The position numbers and the translations under genes are program-made. Shown here in pieces: positions 11,141-23,287 of a stretch of 64,000 bases of DNA. A model generated the notes under the pieces. The model did no database searches and was not told the origin of the DNA. It worked only from the letters and a program-made list of their open reading frames with translations. Every line of letters starts with the position of its first letter. The first letter of the stretch is position 1. This DNA comes from Rhodocollybia butyracea. Lineage: Eukaryota; Basidiomycota; Agaricomycetes; Agaricales; Omphalotaceae. The stretch lies in NCBI GenBank assembly GCA_015501585.1, contig JADNRY010000118.1:122199-186198 (forward strand). Reading direction: 5' to 3'.

Positions 11141-11842
11141 GAATAGCATATACTTCAGTGAACCTGGTATCGTTGATTGGGCTGCGAGACGGCATCGCCT
11201 GTTCGAAACGGCTCTTGGTTGACAGTATCCACGGCGCACAGAAAGACGCCTTGTGCGTAGCGTGGGCCCCGGCTGTTCCTTAAATAGGGACCACCTGGCC
11301 GGTTTTTCCTTTCCTTTTCTTTCCTTTGGTGACATCACTCGGCATCCTAGTATCAGTGATCGGTTGTTGCGTATGGCTCGCTTTGACTCCTTGAACACGT
11401 GCCCTACTATTGGACACTTTACCAAAAACAAATCCATGCCCATTGCCATGACACCACCACTAGGGCTTACCACCGTGGCTGTAACCTACGGTCTATGGTA
11501 ACCGTCCTGTACCTCCTCCTGCCTCGATCTTCCATGGGACGGTCAACGGTACAGTAACCACTGTACCGTATGTACCAGTACGGACCGTATCTAAGCGCCC
11601 AAGTTAACGCTCGTTCGATCCAGGCCACTTTGCATTCTAGAGCATAACCTTGAAACAGCTCTAAAATGGGATTAGAAAATTAATAAGTAGAACTATCATA
11701 CTAAGTAACACTTAGTCCCAGTCTGTGTCTGGTAACGATCTGTGAAGCTACAGGTCGGTGATAGAGTCTTCCGAATCATATATACTCGCATGCTACTGAA
11801 ACAGACCACCGTGGTAGGTAACATGAAAGGAGGTATTTGTTC
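11141..11842. other. No recognisable gene
   Basis: Short ORFs only. A stretch near 11510-11590 holds alternating GGTACAGTAACCACTGTACC-type self-complementary sequence but has no identifiable role. Confidence 0.35.
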
Positions 11843-12290
11843 GATACCTACTGCATGAGATAACAGGTTGATAGATTAAATTTCCCAAATGAAGATTTAA
11901 TTTGAATGCCTCATGATCAAGGCTCCTAGACATATTGGGGACTTTAATCACTACCGGATGTCCGGTGGACATGGAACAGAAGCAGAGGAGGTATGAGCCT
12001 GGACTTGGACAATTGAGGTACATGCATATTACGTACTGCATAAGATAATGCACTGATAAATTACAATCCCAAAGGGGTGGTTTGGACTGTCGGAGTGAAG
12101 GACATATCGAGTTGTGTAATTTCTGGGGCTGATCATTCTGCAGATGCCCTGGAGAGGCAATAGAAGCGATAGGACTCAGGAGGTCCGAGGAGATGTAGCC
12201 GGATCAGGCATGCACTACATAGTAATATATAAGTATTACAGCATGAGATAACAAATCAATAACCTCAAAGGAAAGATTGATACATAAAAA
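11843..12290. repeat. Three dispersed direct repeats
   Basis: A diverged 45-50 bp motif recurs at about 11847, 12033 and 12232: TACTGCATGAGATAACAGG, TACTGCATAAGATAATGC and ACAGCATGAGATAACAAATC, each followed by an AT-rich tract and a C/A-rich run. Spacing is about 190-200 bp, so this is an old tandem array of roughly 190-bp units. No coding function is visible. Confidence 0.4.
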
Positions 12291-15200
12291 GGAAGGCAGT
12301 AATAATTACTACTCATCATGATTCATCACTGGAGAGAGTTCTAATTGATGAAAGTTGAACAGATAGGACCATGATGCGGTGATAGATAACGTTAGACCTT
12401 GCGGAAAACAGTACGGCCATTACATCCATAAATATGGCATCAGACACTTCTTTGAAGAGGACATAGGGTCAGGGGACACATAGCTAAGATCAGAGTCAGA
12501 TGTGATAATGATAATAGTCCATAGTAGCTTAGGCATATTATATCTTCGAGTATCAGTCTCAAACATATGGACTGTCTACTGATGTACAATGTACAGCCCT
12601 GCCAATCACGAGTTTTGCTAAAACTTAAGGAGTATCTTTAACAAGAGATGTTTCATTGCACTGTGCAGACACATGTTTTGCACTCAGATTAAGCCTTTGT
12701 ACCTTGTTCAAAGCTTCAACCCTCGTTGACTCCTGAACCTTTGAGGTCTTGACCCAAAGTTGAATATGTTTGGCCATTGGAGCCGCATATTTGATTTTTA
12801 TTTGATGGTGTCGGCACTGAAAAATGGTTCCGATTGCAATAGACGATCATTATTCATTATGTCGATCTTCTTATTGTATCACTATCCCAGTATCACTGTA
12901 TGCTGAGCACAATAAATCACTATCACCGTAATTTGCTCATTGCACCATTCGATTTTTTAAAACTTGAATGATGTCCTTGCACGCATATCAGCACTAAAGT
13001 TAGCGTAATTGGCCCTCTTTGACCCTCTGGAAGGGTTGGGTCAGGTCAAACCGCCCCTCCCCTTCACTCTGAATCAAGAGTTTTAAGTACAAGGTGCTTA
13101 ATGCCTCGGAATGAAAGACAAAGGGGGCAGCATCATAGCATTACAATAAGATACATGTATATACTAGTAAGATGAAACCAAAACTACAAATCATAATACT
13201 TATACTAATGCATAAGCTATTGGTACTAGCTACCACTGAGTTGGTGATAGGATGGCTAGGGTAGTTTCAATAACACTGTCTCTTACTTCCCTCCATTGAC
13301 CTCGTAGATATTATCGATTATCAAATTATGCTGTCAGTGCCATCAATTATTTCAAGGCACTGGCTGTAGTCTCTCATCACAATGACTAATGACTGATAAT
13401 TACTTACAAGTTGTATTATTTCAAAGCGGCGCAACAGGCTGCGGGCCCGCCTCCACTGCCCTCCCCTCCTTTGGGTGTCCCCCAAGCCAAGTTGTCGGCA
13501 GGCACTCTAAAGCCTACCCTAACCCCCTAACAGTGCCTTCCTCTGACAGCACCTAACCTGTAAAATGAAATTTATTCATTGGCAATTGAACTTTAGGCCA
13601 TCAGCGTTTCATATTAACACTTTACCACTCCCCCACACAGATCATATTCATTTTCACATATAACCTAATTTTATTGCCTTAACACTGGTCCTTGGAACAT
13701 TAGTGTACTTACAGTAGTCTTTGTACTTGCCAGTCATAATTAATTTTATAATCACTGACTAAGTATATGCTATAGCCAGCATAATTGAGTGCCAGTGATA
13801 ATCAATGTTTCTTGTGTTATAGGGTGTTAAAATCTGCATAGCCCTTGATCAGCAGCAGAGTCATCTGTTTGCTATCGTTTGGCACTGGAAGTTAAGTATA
13901 TGCTACTAGCTATGAGCTAGTATGGAGAAATCAGGTCATACTTAATGGCAAATATAATATATTTAGTATGCATCTAAGGGTGCTAAGGGGAAGGCTTCTG
14001 ATCATGATCGTACCACATGTTCGTCATTGTCACTTGGTACAGTAATCAAATATTTGAATAGAATTACTTATCGTAAGTTTGATACCCAAGAATGCTGTTT
14101 TGGGAGAAATTTTGGATTCGTAGAGGCTTGTAGTGCAATGAACCGTATCACTGAACCAGGGCGAGATGATACCCGCATGCTATCGTCCGTAATTCCCGTC
14201 CCATTCTGTCTCTATTTAGTTATCAGTTTCCTCGTGATTGGATTACATATTACATAAACTGCACTTCACCGAAGTGGCTTTTCAGGAATCCGGATGATCA
14301 CGATGGTTACGGCTTTCAAACCAGAACATACGGGTGTGCTTTCCCTAGAACGGGCCATCCCCGGAACTGAACCCAGAACAAAACACGTCCTTAGCCGGTA
14401 GGTGAAAATTTCCTAGAGTTTAGTACTTAGAAAAAGGTAATACATCATCCTTCAGAACTTATTGTGTAATGGCTATAGCCAGTCCTCCGGGAATAACTTA
14501 CTACACTCGTACTGCCGGTGTATTTTAAGCTTATCGAGGTGTAAGCTCGAACATGAATGGTCGGGGTGATTACATCTCAAATATTCTCCTAAACTTTTCA
14601 GAACTGCTCTATAATTAATTCCGATAGTCTCCCTTAAAGTACGAAGTTTCTCTCAGCTTCAAACGTAAGTGTGATCGACACTGGGGAATCTTTTCCAATT
14701 TGCTGAAAACTTCCCCTTCAGGAAAAGCTTTTCAGTTTACTGGCCTGACCATGTGACGACAAGGGCCCCTGATAACGAGAGGACATCCTATGTACCTGGA
14801 TACCGGCGTACTGGTTCAGTCAAAAATGGTCAGATTTGACAGGATTTTAACCTTATTTTGACCTCTTTTTCTATCTATGAATGACATTATTTTCATTCGC
14901 TGTGATAATTCAATTGAGTCTGCACTCGGATTGAAATATCGAGTTCGACGGGGGACCTGCCTGTGATGCAGTCAGTCCCTACACGTCTCAGGGAGGTATC
15001 TCCGAGGTGTTGAAGAGATGATGAAAGTTGGGAAGAAAGAGATCTCTGTTGTCTCAGCATGAGTACGTAGACTATATACTGTAAAGTTACTTAGATAATA
15101 TGACGAGTTTCGCGTACGAAGCTCGACATCGCTCACTCTCTCAGTCGAGACAATGTATTCAAAAGGTGGAGGCAAGAACGATAAACACGCCGACATTGAC

Positions 15201-15554
15201 CCGACACTTTGAAAACCTCACGTTGTACCTTAAAAATAACGGTAAACGCCAATCACGGACAAATGCCCAGCTCAGGGGGGCCAAGTATCTAGGCTCACCA
15301 CTCAGGGGCCCTTAACGACATTGGGTAAGTTGTGAGTAACCATCTCTATTCAACTGATATGATGGTATATATGTATCCGTATAGTCACCACAAAGAGCCC
15401 GCCTAGAGTACTTAAGCTATAAAAATTCAGCGACTTCCTATCATATGCGAACAAAACAACGTATGTATATATTCTTGCTCATTTGAAGTCAACGCTCTCA
15501 CTTCAAGCTGTGTGCCAATGTGTCCACCACCACTAAATAGACCCAACTACCGAG
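12291..15554. other. No supported gene
   Basis: Over 3 kb of AT-rich sequence with only short, unrecognised ORFs. It includes a GC-rich patch at about 13425-13550 and may hold the promoter of the Myb gene at its right end. Confidence 0.35.
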
Positions 15555-16899
15555 ATGTTGCGCCGAGATCGCCGCTCATGGACTGAAGAAGAAGACCAAC
15601 TTCTTCGAGATGCAGTCCAATGGGGTGAGAGACCAGTTTTTCAGACATAACTTCCGGTGAACACATTTTTGCTACATGATAGAAGACCCAGACTCACCAC
15701 ATCCATCAAAATGGCATGAAGTTGCTCAGCATATACCCAGGAGAACAAACAAAGTTTGTATTCTACTATTATGCCAGAGAGCTTTCATTATAAAAATCTT
15801 CTGGCCGCAGGATTGTCGTAAAAGGTGGTTTGCTAAAATGGAAACCCATACGGAGAAGGGTGGATGGGCTCTAGAGGAAGATGAAAAGCTTGTGCAAGCA
15901 ATCGAGAAGTACGGAGCAAGGTAGGTGACTTTACTGAATATTTATCCAAATGTACAAAGTAGAACTTACACTATCCTATAGATGGCATCTTGTGTCCACA
16001 TTTGTCCAGACCAGAAACAGTGGCCGTAAGAAATAACGATGATTCTTTTCGTGCAATGAACTCACTGGTACCAAACTCATAGAATGCGCCAAGCGGTGGA
16101 CAGAGACGCTGAACCCCCTGATTGATCGCACACAATGGTCCACAGAAGCTGTAGGAAATTTATACGTAAAATACATGCTTGCACGATCTTGATCACAGTC
16201 TGCAGGACTCGTTGCTCATGAAAGCGGTAGAAGAGCACGGTAAACAGTGGACCAAGATAGTACGCATATACTTTCCTGGTCGGACCGGTCTCGCTGCGAA
16301 AAATCGGTAAGGTTGATCTCGATTACCCGAAAACATGCATTCTCATTATTCTCATTATTCTTCAATTATGTAGTTATAACAGTATCACTCGCCGGTCTGA
16401 GGCTGGTGGAATATCCCGAAAGAAATCAAGCAAGTGTCCAGACCAGCTGGAGAGCCCTTCAACCGTCTCAAATTCGCCGTGTCTCTCACCCATCACTTAC
16501 AGCTCTTTAGTCCCGGATACACAGCCAACTTCAGCAAGACCCAGCTTGAAGTCTAATTTAGAGCCATCCCGAGTATCCCAGACACCTCACATTCAAAGTA
16601 CTTCTTACACAACCACAGGGGCTTGCGCCGAAAATTCCAGCTCAGAGTCGACTTACGAGAAGCTATGCGATACGATGCTGCCCCCAACAGAGCGCAGTGT
16701 CGCCAATGGCGTCGTCGCTAATAATTGCGCACTGCAATCAATGCCTTGGACATGGCAGGATTGTTTTTCAGTCCTGTCTTGGGAAGACATACTAGATGTG
16801 GAGATACAGAAGGCTTTGAACAAGCCTTCCGATCCCAAATCATTCTCGCCTTACTCACCGATAGACGGGCCATTAGCATTTACCGTAACCCCGCCGTAA
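15555..16899 (+). CDS. Three-repeat Myb (R1R2R3) transcription factor
   Basis: Seven exons give an uninterrupted 329-aa protein: 15555-15624, 15683-15753, 15811-15920, 15982-16025, 16083-16150, 16206-16306, 16374-16899. All introns are 55-67 nt GT-AG and phases match. Three Myb repeats fill residues 4-160 with the regular aromatic ladder W9/W34/W53, W66/W85/W104, W117/W136/Y156. R1 is stretched by six residues between its first two Trp. R2 ends TRNSGQCAKRW and R3 ends AAKNRYNS, typical recognition helices. The remaining 170 residues are Ser/Thr/Pro-rich and probably regulatory. Expected role: a nuclear sequence-specific DNA-binding protein; targets are unknown. It looks the most intact host gene here. 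Its last codons (TVTPP, then TAA) come from a minisatellite that continues downstream, so the original C-terminus may have been longer. Confidence 0.88.
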
Positions 16900-16990
16900 C
16901 CCGCCGTAACAGTCACGGCAGGGTTACGGCAAATGTTTTCAGGGTTACGGTACTTTCTTTGAGGGTCACGGCACTTTCTAAGTCCTGTAA
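16882..16990. repeat. CCGTAAC/GTTACGG minisatellite, array 1
   Basis: Begins inside the last Myb codons with CCGTAACCCCGCCGTAACCC units, then flips orientation at about 16910 to GGCAGGGTTACGGCAAATG units. It is the first of three arrays of the same motif. Confidence 0.75.
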
Positions 16991-17734
16991 TATATGTTGC
17001 TGATCTGGAGTTTTGTGTACATCTATTGTATGCTTCTCTCGTATTTTTATATGGTACAAGCCATTGGCATACCTATTTATACAAGCTGTGGGCCTCTTTC
17101 GAACAATTACTATGGGTGTTCTGGAACTTGCCCCGTACCGGGATAGTTCACTTTCGAAAAAACAATATTTCTTGTCGTTCTGCTCACTTGTAGAGCTTGA
17201 TATTTTTTCAGTAGTACCTTTACATGCTATTCTTAATTCCTCACTATCAATAATTCCCCAACTCTGACAAGATGTTGAGTATGAGACCAAACCAGACAAC
17301 TCCTGAGCGTGATTTTCCCATCAAACATCCAGGAACTGTTGGAAAATGAATAATAGTCACTCAAAAAATGATACAGAAGATTATAGTACCATCGTCGGAG
17401 TATTTACCCAAAATTTTAAGTCTATCAAGCCAGTATTTACAATGTAAGAGACGAAAGAACATGAGTAGGTGAAGGAACGTGACAATAAGGACGCCTAATG
17501 GCGCGGCGTCCGAGCAATGTTACGAGACGGGTGGCTTACGCCGCACGTCGGCGCAATGGGTATTTCGTGACGATGATGTGACAGGGGTAATCCACTATCC
17601 CGATTTTCGCTCGGTCTTTGCCCGACGCCAGCATCTTATCCCACAAAAATCTCAGAAATTCAGAGTAGAGGTCTTATGCCCCAAGAAAGGCAGTGTTCAA
17701 GTCAGATTTATCACAGTAAAGTAATGATAATGTA
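16991..17734. other. Unassigned spacer between minisatellite arrays
   Basis: Contains an 81-codon ORF at 17479-17724 and an 84-codon ORF at 17013-17267; neither resembles a known family. No confident gene. Confidence 0.3.
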
Positions 17735-18090
17735 CCAAAAGTCGTGGCAGGGCTATGTAAATATGCTAAAGGTCAGGGCAAGGTTACGGTAAATGTTGTA
17801 ATGGTCACGGTAAATACACTAAAGGTCACGGCAGGGTTACGGTATATGTTGTAAAGGTCACGGCACTTCTTGTAAAGGTCACGGCTAAAGGTCACGGCTG
17901 GGTTACGGTAAATGTTGTAAAGGTCACGGCACTTTCGAAAAAGGTCATGGTAAATATACCAAAGGTTACGGCGGGGTTACGGTAAATGTTGTAAAGGTCA
18001 TGGCACTTAGAAAAAAAGGTTACTGCGGGGTTACGGCAAATGTTGTAAAGGTCACGGCACTTAGGAAAAATGTTATGGTACATGCATTGG
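17735..18090. repeat. GGTCACGG/GGTTACGG minisatellite, array 2
   Basis: Irregular repeats of AAAGGTCACGGCACTT and GGGGTTACGGTAAATGTTGT with a composite period of about 30-60 bp, all in one orientation. Confidence 0.8.
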
Positions 18091-18582
18091 AGGTTATGAG
18101 ATATATCTCTCAGTCAGGCCGTAGTGCGGTAGGCGGCATGGGCAAGGTTCAGTATTTTTTGAAATCTTTGCAAAATTAGTGCAAAATCTAAGGGTCGGAC
18201 TGATATGCCGTTTTGATGAGTGTTCTGCACTGGTTCTCACCAGCTCTTGTTGATAAACTCGGGGGTTTAAAAGGTTGTAAAAAACTATATACTGTTTTTT
18301 GAGAATCGTGTAAGTTCTTTATTGGTGCTGCAAGCTGTATTTGAATGAAAAAAATGGATTCAAACACGCACCGATACGGTCACGTGTACGTATTTCGCCC
18401 CTCCTCGTGGCAGCCATGTGCATCTGGTATTGAACCTTTGTAAACCTAATTTATGTTTGTCTTATAGTGGAAAAGGGCGCCCCATCCTAACGACCTCTCC
18501 CGAGTCTTCAGCTTTCTGAGCGATATACCACAATTGATAATAGATATCAATAAGCACTATCACTAATCAAACAAAGTCTGTA

Positions 18583-18748
18583 CAAGGTCACGGCAAATCA
18601 ACTGAAGGTCACGGTAAATATAAGAAAGGTAACTGTGGGGTGACGGCGGGGTGACGGCGGGGTGATGGTAGGGTGACGGTAGGGTGACGGTAGGGTGACG
18701 GTAGGGTGACGGCAGGGTTACGGCAGGGTTACGGCTGGGGGTTACGGT
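18583..18748. repeat. GGTGACGG/GGTTACGG minisatellite, array 3
   Basis: Starts with AAGGTCACGG units and passes into a near-perfect 10-bp array (GGGTGACGGT/GGGTGACGGC, about eight copies at 18638-18715), then GGGTTACGGC units. Short unit length and high similarity suggest recent expansion. Confidence 0.8.
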
Positions 18749-19400
18749 AAATGTGCTATGCCCCCGATAGACCATGCGATAGGAATATGCGCAGATGCAT
18801 CTCTTACCTCTCCCTCATACAATTCTGTTCTTATTCTATCTCATCTTTCCCATTCAGAACCAGGATTGAATCCTGTTATTCTAACACCCACGTCTGGGAG
18901 GACCCTGTCGCCTGCAGAGGTGGACGTTACCCATCCCATCAATGTATACTCTGGTATCCCGCCATTCCTAGAACTCCCAACACAGAGCCTCTAATCGCTC
19001 ATGAGCTCATGTCTATGGCAAGGCAGTCTCAGGATTGCAGTCCGTTATATGCAAAGGGGAATCGAGATGGACAAGTGAAAGAATGATTGAATTACTTAGT
19101 GTATGTATTCAAACTACAGTTTGTATATAAGTCGGACCTGGGTCTACGTTAGTGGCTAGAAGTAAGGAGTGCCACTGCCGTCGCCTGGCATTTACAGAGC
19201 GTCTACATAATGTATGTATACCTTATTGTACTCAGTCATTGGTTCCAAATTTACACTTTGGTGAGCAACCTTGGAGAAAGAGATTAGAAGGAGTTACGCC
19301 TCAAAGCATTGAGCAAAGGTCCAAGATCCTTGTTCGCCTTGGGAAAGCTATCGAGCTTGTTCCTCACCCATTCGATGGTATCATCTGCAAATAGACAAGC
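18749..19400. other. Possible coding remnant, not identified
   Basis: A 78-codon frame at 18758-18994 has a Ser/Pro-rich composition (NPVILTPTSGRTLSPAEVDV). It resembles regulatory-tail sequence and lies beyond the minisatellites that terminate the Myb gene, but no link can be shown. The Copia element starts at 19401. Confidence 0.25.
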
Positions 19401-19720
19401 TATTGAAACTATTGAAATAAAAGAGAGTTCTCAGCGACAGTGGTAGAACGACGCTGTATTATGTACCTATTGAAATAAAAGAGAGTTCTAGGTACATAGT
19501 CAGTAATAAGTACAAGAAATAAAGAATGTGAGTACTAACCTCAGCGACAGTGGTAGAACGACGCTGAGGTGTCAATATATGTAAAATACAATTAAAAGAA
19601 TGTGTCACATGGGACGTATGTAAATAACGTAATGAAAGCAGAAAATATTCTGGTTTTGTTACGGCATGAATCCACGAACGTATAGATGACATAACAAGAT
19701 AAGATCATCAACTTTTAACA
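19401..19720 (-). repeat. 3' LTR of the Copia element
   Basis: 320 bp, about 99.4% identical by eye to 24229-24548. It contains two copies of CAGCGACAGTGGTAGAACG, each ending CGCTG so that it can fold back on its own start. The polyprotein stop codon (19708-19710) lies inside this LTR. Confidence 0.93.
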
Positions 19721-21778
19721 CTCCCACTCGGGCGTGGCTTCATACCTAGCATGCGCACAAATGCCAAGTGCTTCTCACCAGATAATCCCTTTGTAAATCC
19801 ATCAGCAGCTTGTTGGGCAGTTGGAACATAGTCCAGATCAATCTGGCCATCAGAGATTGCAAAACGAATAAAGTGGTGACGAAGTTGAATGTGCTTCGTA
19901 CGGGGATGATCAGCAGGGTTCTTGGAAAGAGCAATAGATGACATATTATCACCCAACAAGCGAGTAGGCTTGGTTTGCTGAAAACCTAGCTGTTCAAGGA
20001 GTTGACGGAGCCAAATAGCTTCCTGTGCTGTACAAGTAAGAGCCATGTACTCAGCTTCAGTAGAAGAGAGTGCTGGGGAGGTTTGAAGTTTGCTGCTCCA
20101 ACTAATAGCAGCTCCGCACATGAGGAAAAACATATCCACTAGTGGATCGTCGAGTATCCACATCACCAGCCCAATCCGAATCAGAATATCCAGGGATAAG
20201 GGAGATGAGTTCATCTATGATCGTGCCATCATACTCAATAACCCAGTCTTTGGTACCACCCAAGTAGCGAAGACAATGCAGAGCTTCATTTAAATGAATC
20301 TCACCTGGATTTGAGCAGTAGCGGCTCAAAATACCTACAGCAAAGGCAATATCTGGGCGTGAAGCAAGCATGGCATACATGAGAGTACCAATGAGAGCCT
20401 GGTATAGCGTGAATCTGTCAGCCATAGCCTCTTTCTTGGCGTCTGTGGATGGGGAATCAGCTTTAGAAAGCTTAACTCCAGATGATAAGGGGGTGCGATG
20501 TGTGATTCCATCATCACAGTGGAAACGTTTGAGTGATTCCTCAATGTATCTGGTCTGAGAGAGCCGAAGGACATGCTTTTCTTGGTCATAGTCAATGGCA
20601 ATGCCAAGCAACTGTGAGATAACACCAAGATCCTTGATCTTAAAGCGTTGGCCAATCCGGTGCTTGATCTCCTGCATGAATTTGAGATCATCGCATAAAA
20701 TCCCAATATCATCAACGTAAACAGCAATAAAGCAGATGGACTTGCCACGTTGGAGGACGTAAATGCAGTAGTCAGCATGGATACGACGGAAGCCAAGTTT
20801 CTCGAGCTCTGCATCAAGAAGTTTGTTCCAGACACGGGAGGCCTGCTTGAGGCCATAGATAGAGCGGCGGAGACGAACAATTTTACCAGAATGTTCACTA
20901 ATGCCATTCGGGAGGCGCATATAGAGCTCCTCTTCCAACTCACCATTGAGAAATGCGGTATCAACATCGAGGTGGTGGAAGTGAAGGCCTAGACGCACGG
21001 CGAGGGCGCAAAGGACATGAATGGAGGTAAGTTTGACCACAGGGGAAAATACCTCATCAAAGTCTAAACCAGGCATCTGGGAGAATCCTCGAGCAACTAA
21101 GCGTGCCTTGTACCGCTCAATGGTCCCGTCAGGGAGGCGCTTAATCTTAAAGACAAGCTTGGAGCTAATAGCACGGCGACCTTTAGGCAAATTGTCAATA
21201 AACTCGAAAGTTCCCATATCAATGAGAGACTTGAGCTCTTTGTCTACAGCTTTCAGCCAAGAGGCGGAGTCAGGACCGCGGAGTGCTTCCTGCAGAGTGC
21301 GGGGCTCTGAGGCTCCCTGAGCATGGACAGTGGCCACGAAGGCCATGGCAACACCTTCTGCAACATCTGGTCTATCGCCTGGTGCAGGTTCTGGAGGATC
21401 TGGCGCAATGTCAGGTTCTTCATGGAAACGGGCAGGTAGGCGACGAGCACGTGGACCATCTACTTCTGGAACAGGCCCAAGAAGTTCAAGTTCTGTACGA
21501 CGACGGCAAGCAGGAGGAAGATCAGGGGAGTATGGGCGAGAGTCACCGACGTTATCCTCAGAATCAACCTCAGAAGATGGAGCAGGAGGATGCGGAACCG
21601 CTGGAGTCACAGGGGGAGAGTTATCTTCCCACGCATCTCCCACTCGAGAAAAGCCAGGTAGGCCATCTCCAGGCACCTCACCATTGTAAAGGATCTGCGA
21701 AAGATCCGGAATGGGTAAAGGCGGGCCAGGAGGGTGAGGACATTCATCAAAAATGACGTCTCGTGAAACAAAAGTTTT
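19708..21778 (-). pseudogene. Copia reverse transcriptase and RNase H region
   Basis: Reads from just after the TGA at 21779 to the stop in the 3' LTR. The RVT_2 reverse transcriptase shows ERYKARLVARGFSQ, the catalytic YVDD at 20708-20719 and the SIYGLKQASRVWNK block. RNase H follows (GYSDSDWAGDVDTRRSTSGY, then SSTEAEYMALT and DGFTKGL). The frame breaks at 20126-20130, a run of five A (T on the coding strand), between GYVF and the MCGAAISWSSK continuation; removing one base restores the family pattern. Catalytic residues of RT and RNase H are all present. These enzymes copy the element RNA inside virus-like particles. Without correction the protein ends 30-odd residues into RNase H. Confidence 0.88.
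19721..19730 (-). promoter_or_regulatory. Polypurine tract of the Copia element
   Basis: CGAGTGGGAG on the minus strand lies directly against the 3' LTR, the expected position for plus-strand DNA priming. Confidence 0.7.
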
Positions 21779-23287
21779 TCACTTCTTTGGATCCCACAGA
21801 AGGTAACCCTTGGTGTGCTCTTTGTAACCAAGAAAGATGCACTTACGAGTTTTAAAGTCAAGCTTTGTACGCTTCGATTTGGGGATGTGAGCATAGGCGG
21901 GACAGCCAAAAGGTTTGAGTTCCTTGAGTGAAGGCTTTACGCCAGACCAAGCTTCGTGTGGAGTAGAATTAGGAAGCCGTGAGGTAGGTGAGCGGTTAAT
22001 GAGATAGATGGCAATAATAACAGCGAAGACCCAAAACCCAGCAGTAAATTTAGCATCATGCATCATGCATCTGGCACGCTCAACGATAGTGCAGTTGAAG
22101 CATTCAGCAATGCCATTTTGCTGTGGGGTGTGAGGGACTGTGGTCTCATGGATAATACCAAGGTTACGGAGATAATGCTCAAACTGATCAGAGGTATATT
22201 CTCCACCATTATCTGTACGAAAAACCTTGAGCTTAAGCCCAGTCTTGAGCTCTACCATAGCCTTCCATTCGCGGAAGCATTGGTACGCCTCCGATTTGTG
22301 ATGGAGGAAATAAACCCAGCAGTGGTGGGTGTTATCATCTATGAAGGTGATGAAATACCTATAGCCACCATTGATAGAGTTGGGTAATGGACCACAAACA
22401 TTGGAGTGAACTAAATCTAGTTTCCGACGGGCCCTTTTATTGGATGATGGGAACGGAAATACATGCTGTTTACCGGCTGTACACGACTCGCAGAACTCTA
22501 TTCGACCTCCCACTTCATCAATGCCCGTTACCATGCCTTTTGCAATCAGATGTTTTATGTTGTCTTGACCGAGATGACCTAGGCAGCGGTGAGCATGATT
22601 AATGTCGATATAGCGGGATGTGGTAGCGAGATTTGCGTACTCTTGGGATTTCAGCGGATGGGCGTGAAGAAGGTAAAGACCTCCTTTGGTCTTGCGACCA
22701 GATGCAACACACCGGCCAGAGCTTCGAGCTTTGACAAAGCACTCCTCTCCATCAAAGAGAATGGTGTGTTTGCGCTTGTCAGTGAGCTGAGAGACAGAAA
22801 TCAGAGTGGCGGCGAGATCCGGGACATGTAGCGTATTGGGTAGAAAACCAGTGATGATTCCATCCGGCGTATCCAGGGGGACTGAAGAGTACCCTTACCA
22901 ACAGCATAAATGGTAGACGCATCTCCAAGATGAATGGGGACGGGTTTGTCGAGTTTGGTGTACGAACTGTCTTCAAACCAGTCACGACGTGGACTTAGGT
23001 GGCGAGAGCACCCAGAGTCAATGTAACTCTCGTCGTTGCTTGTCTTGGCAAGGAAGGTGGCAACATCAGTGGAGATAAAGACATGGACAGAATCGGAACT
23101 TGAATGACGGATGGAGGGAAATTCTGAGTAGGTGGAAGCAACTTTTGCACTTACCTCCTCATCCGATGAGCTATCGCTATCAGAGTGTTGGGCGGCAGCG
23201 GCAGTAGGCTTCCTACTAGATCTCCCACTGCTTCTAGGAGCGGATGCAGTGCGGCGGGATGCTTCCTCATCTCGCTTCTTGTGGTTA
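21779..23287 (-). pseudogene. Copia protease and integrase region
   Basis: The protease shows YIDSGCSRHLSP (catalytic D-S-G) in one frame; a break in a run of five G at 22876-22880 moves to the integrase frame. The GAG-pre-integrase zinc site reads HAHRCLGHLG ... CESC, then the integrase core: HSNVCGPLPNS, FITFIDDNTHHCWVYF, RTDNGGEY, and QQNGIAE. In the family the first catalytic Asp sits in HSDxCGP; here it is Asn (AAT at 22400-22402), so the DDE triad is incomplete. The frame ends with TGA at 21779-21781, where WDPKK is normally followed by Arg (CGA), i.e. one C-to-T change. The downstream RT is in the same frame. Confidence 0.85.

Noticed and set aside
17479..17724. 81-codon plus-strand ORF
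   Set aside because: No family, no splice partners, and it lies between minisatellite arrays. Probably chance.
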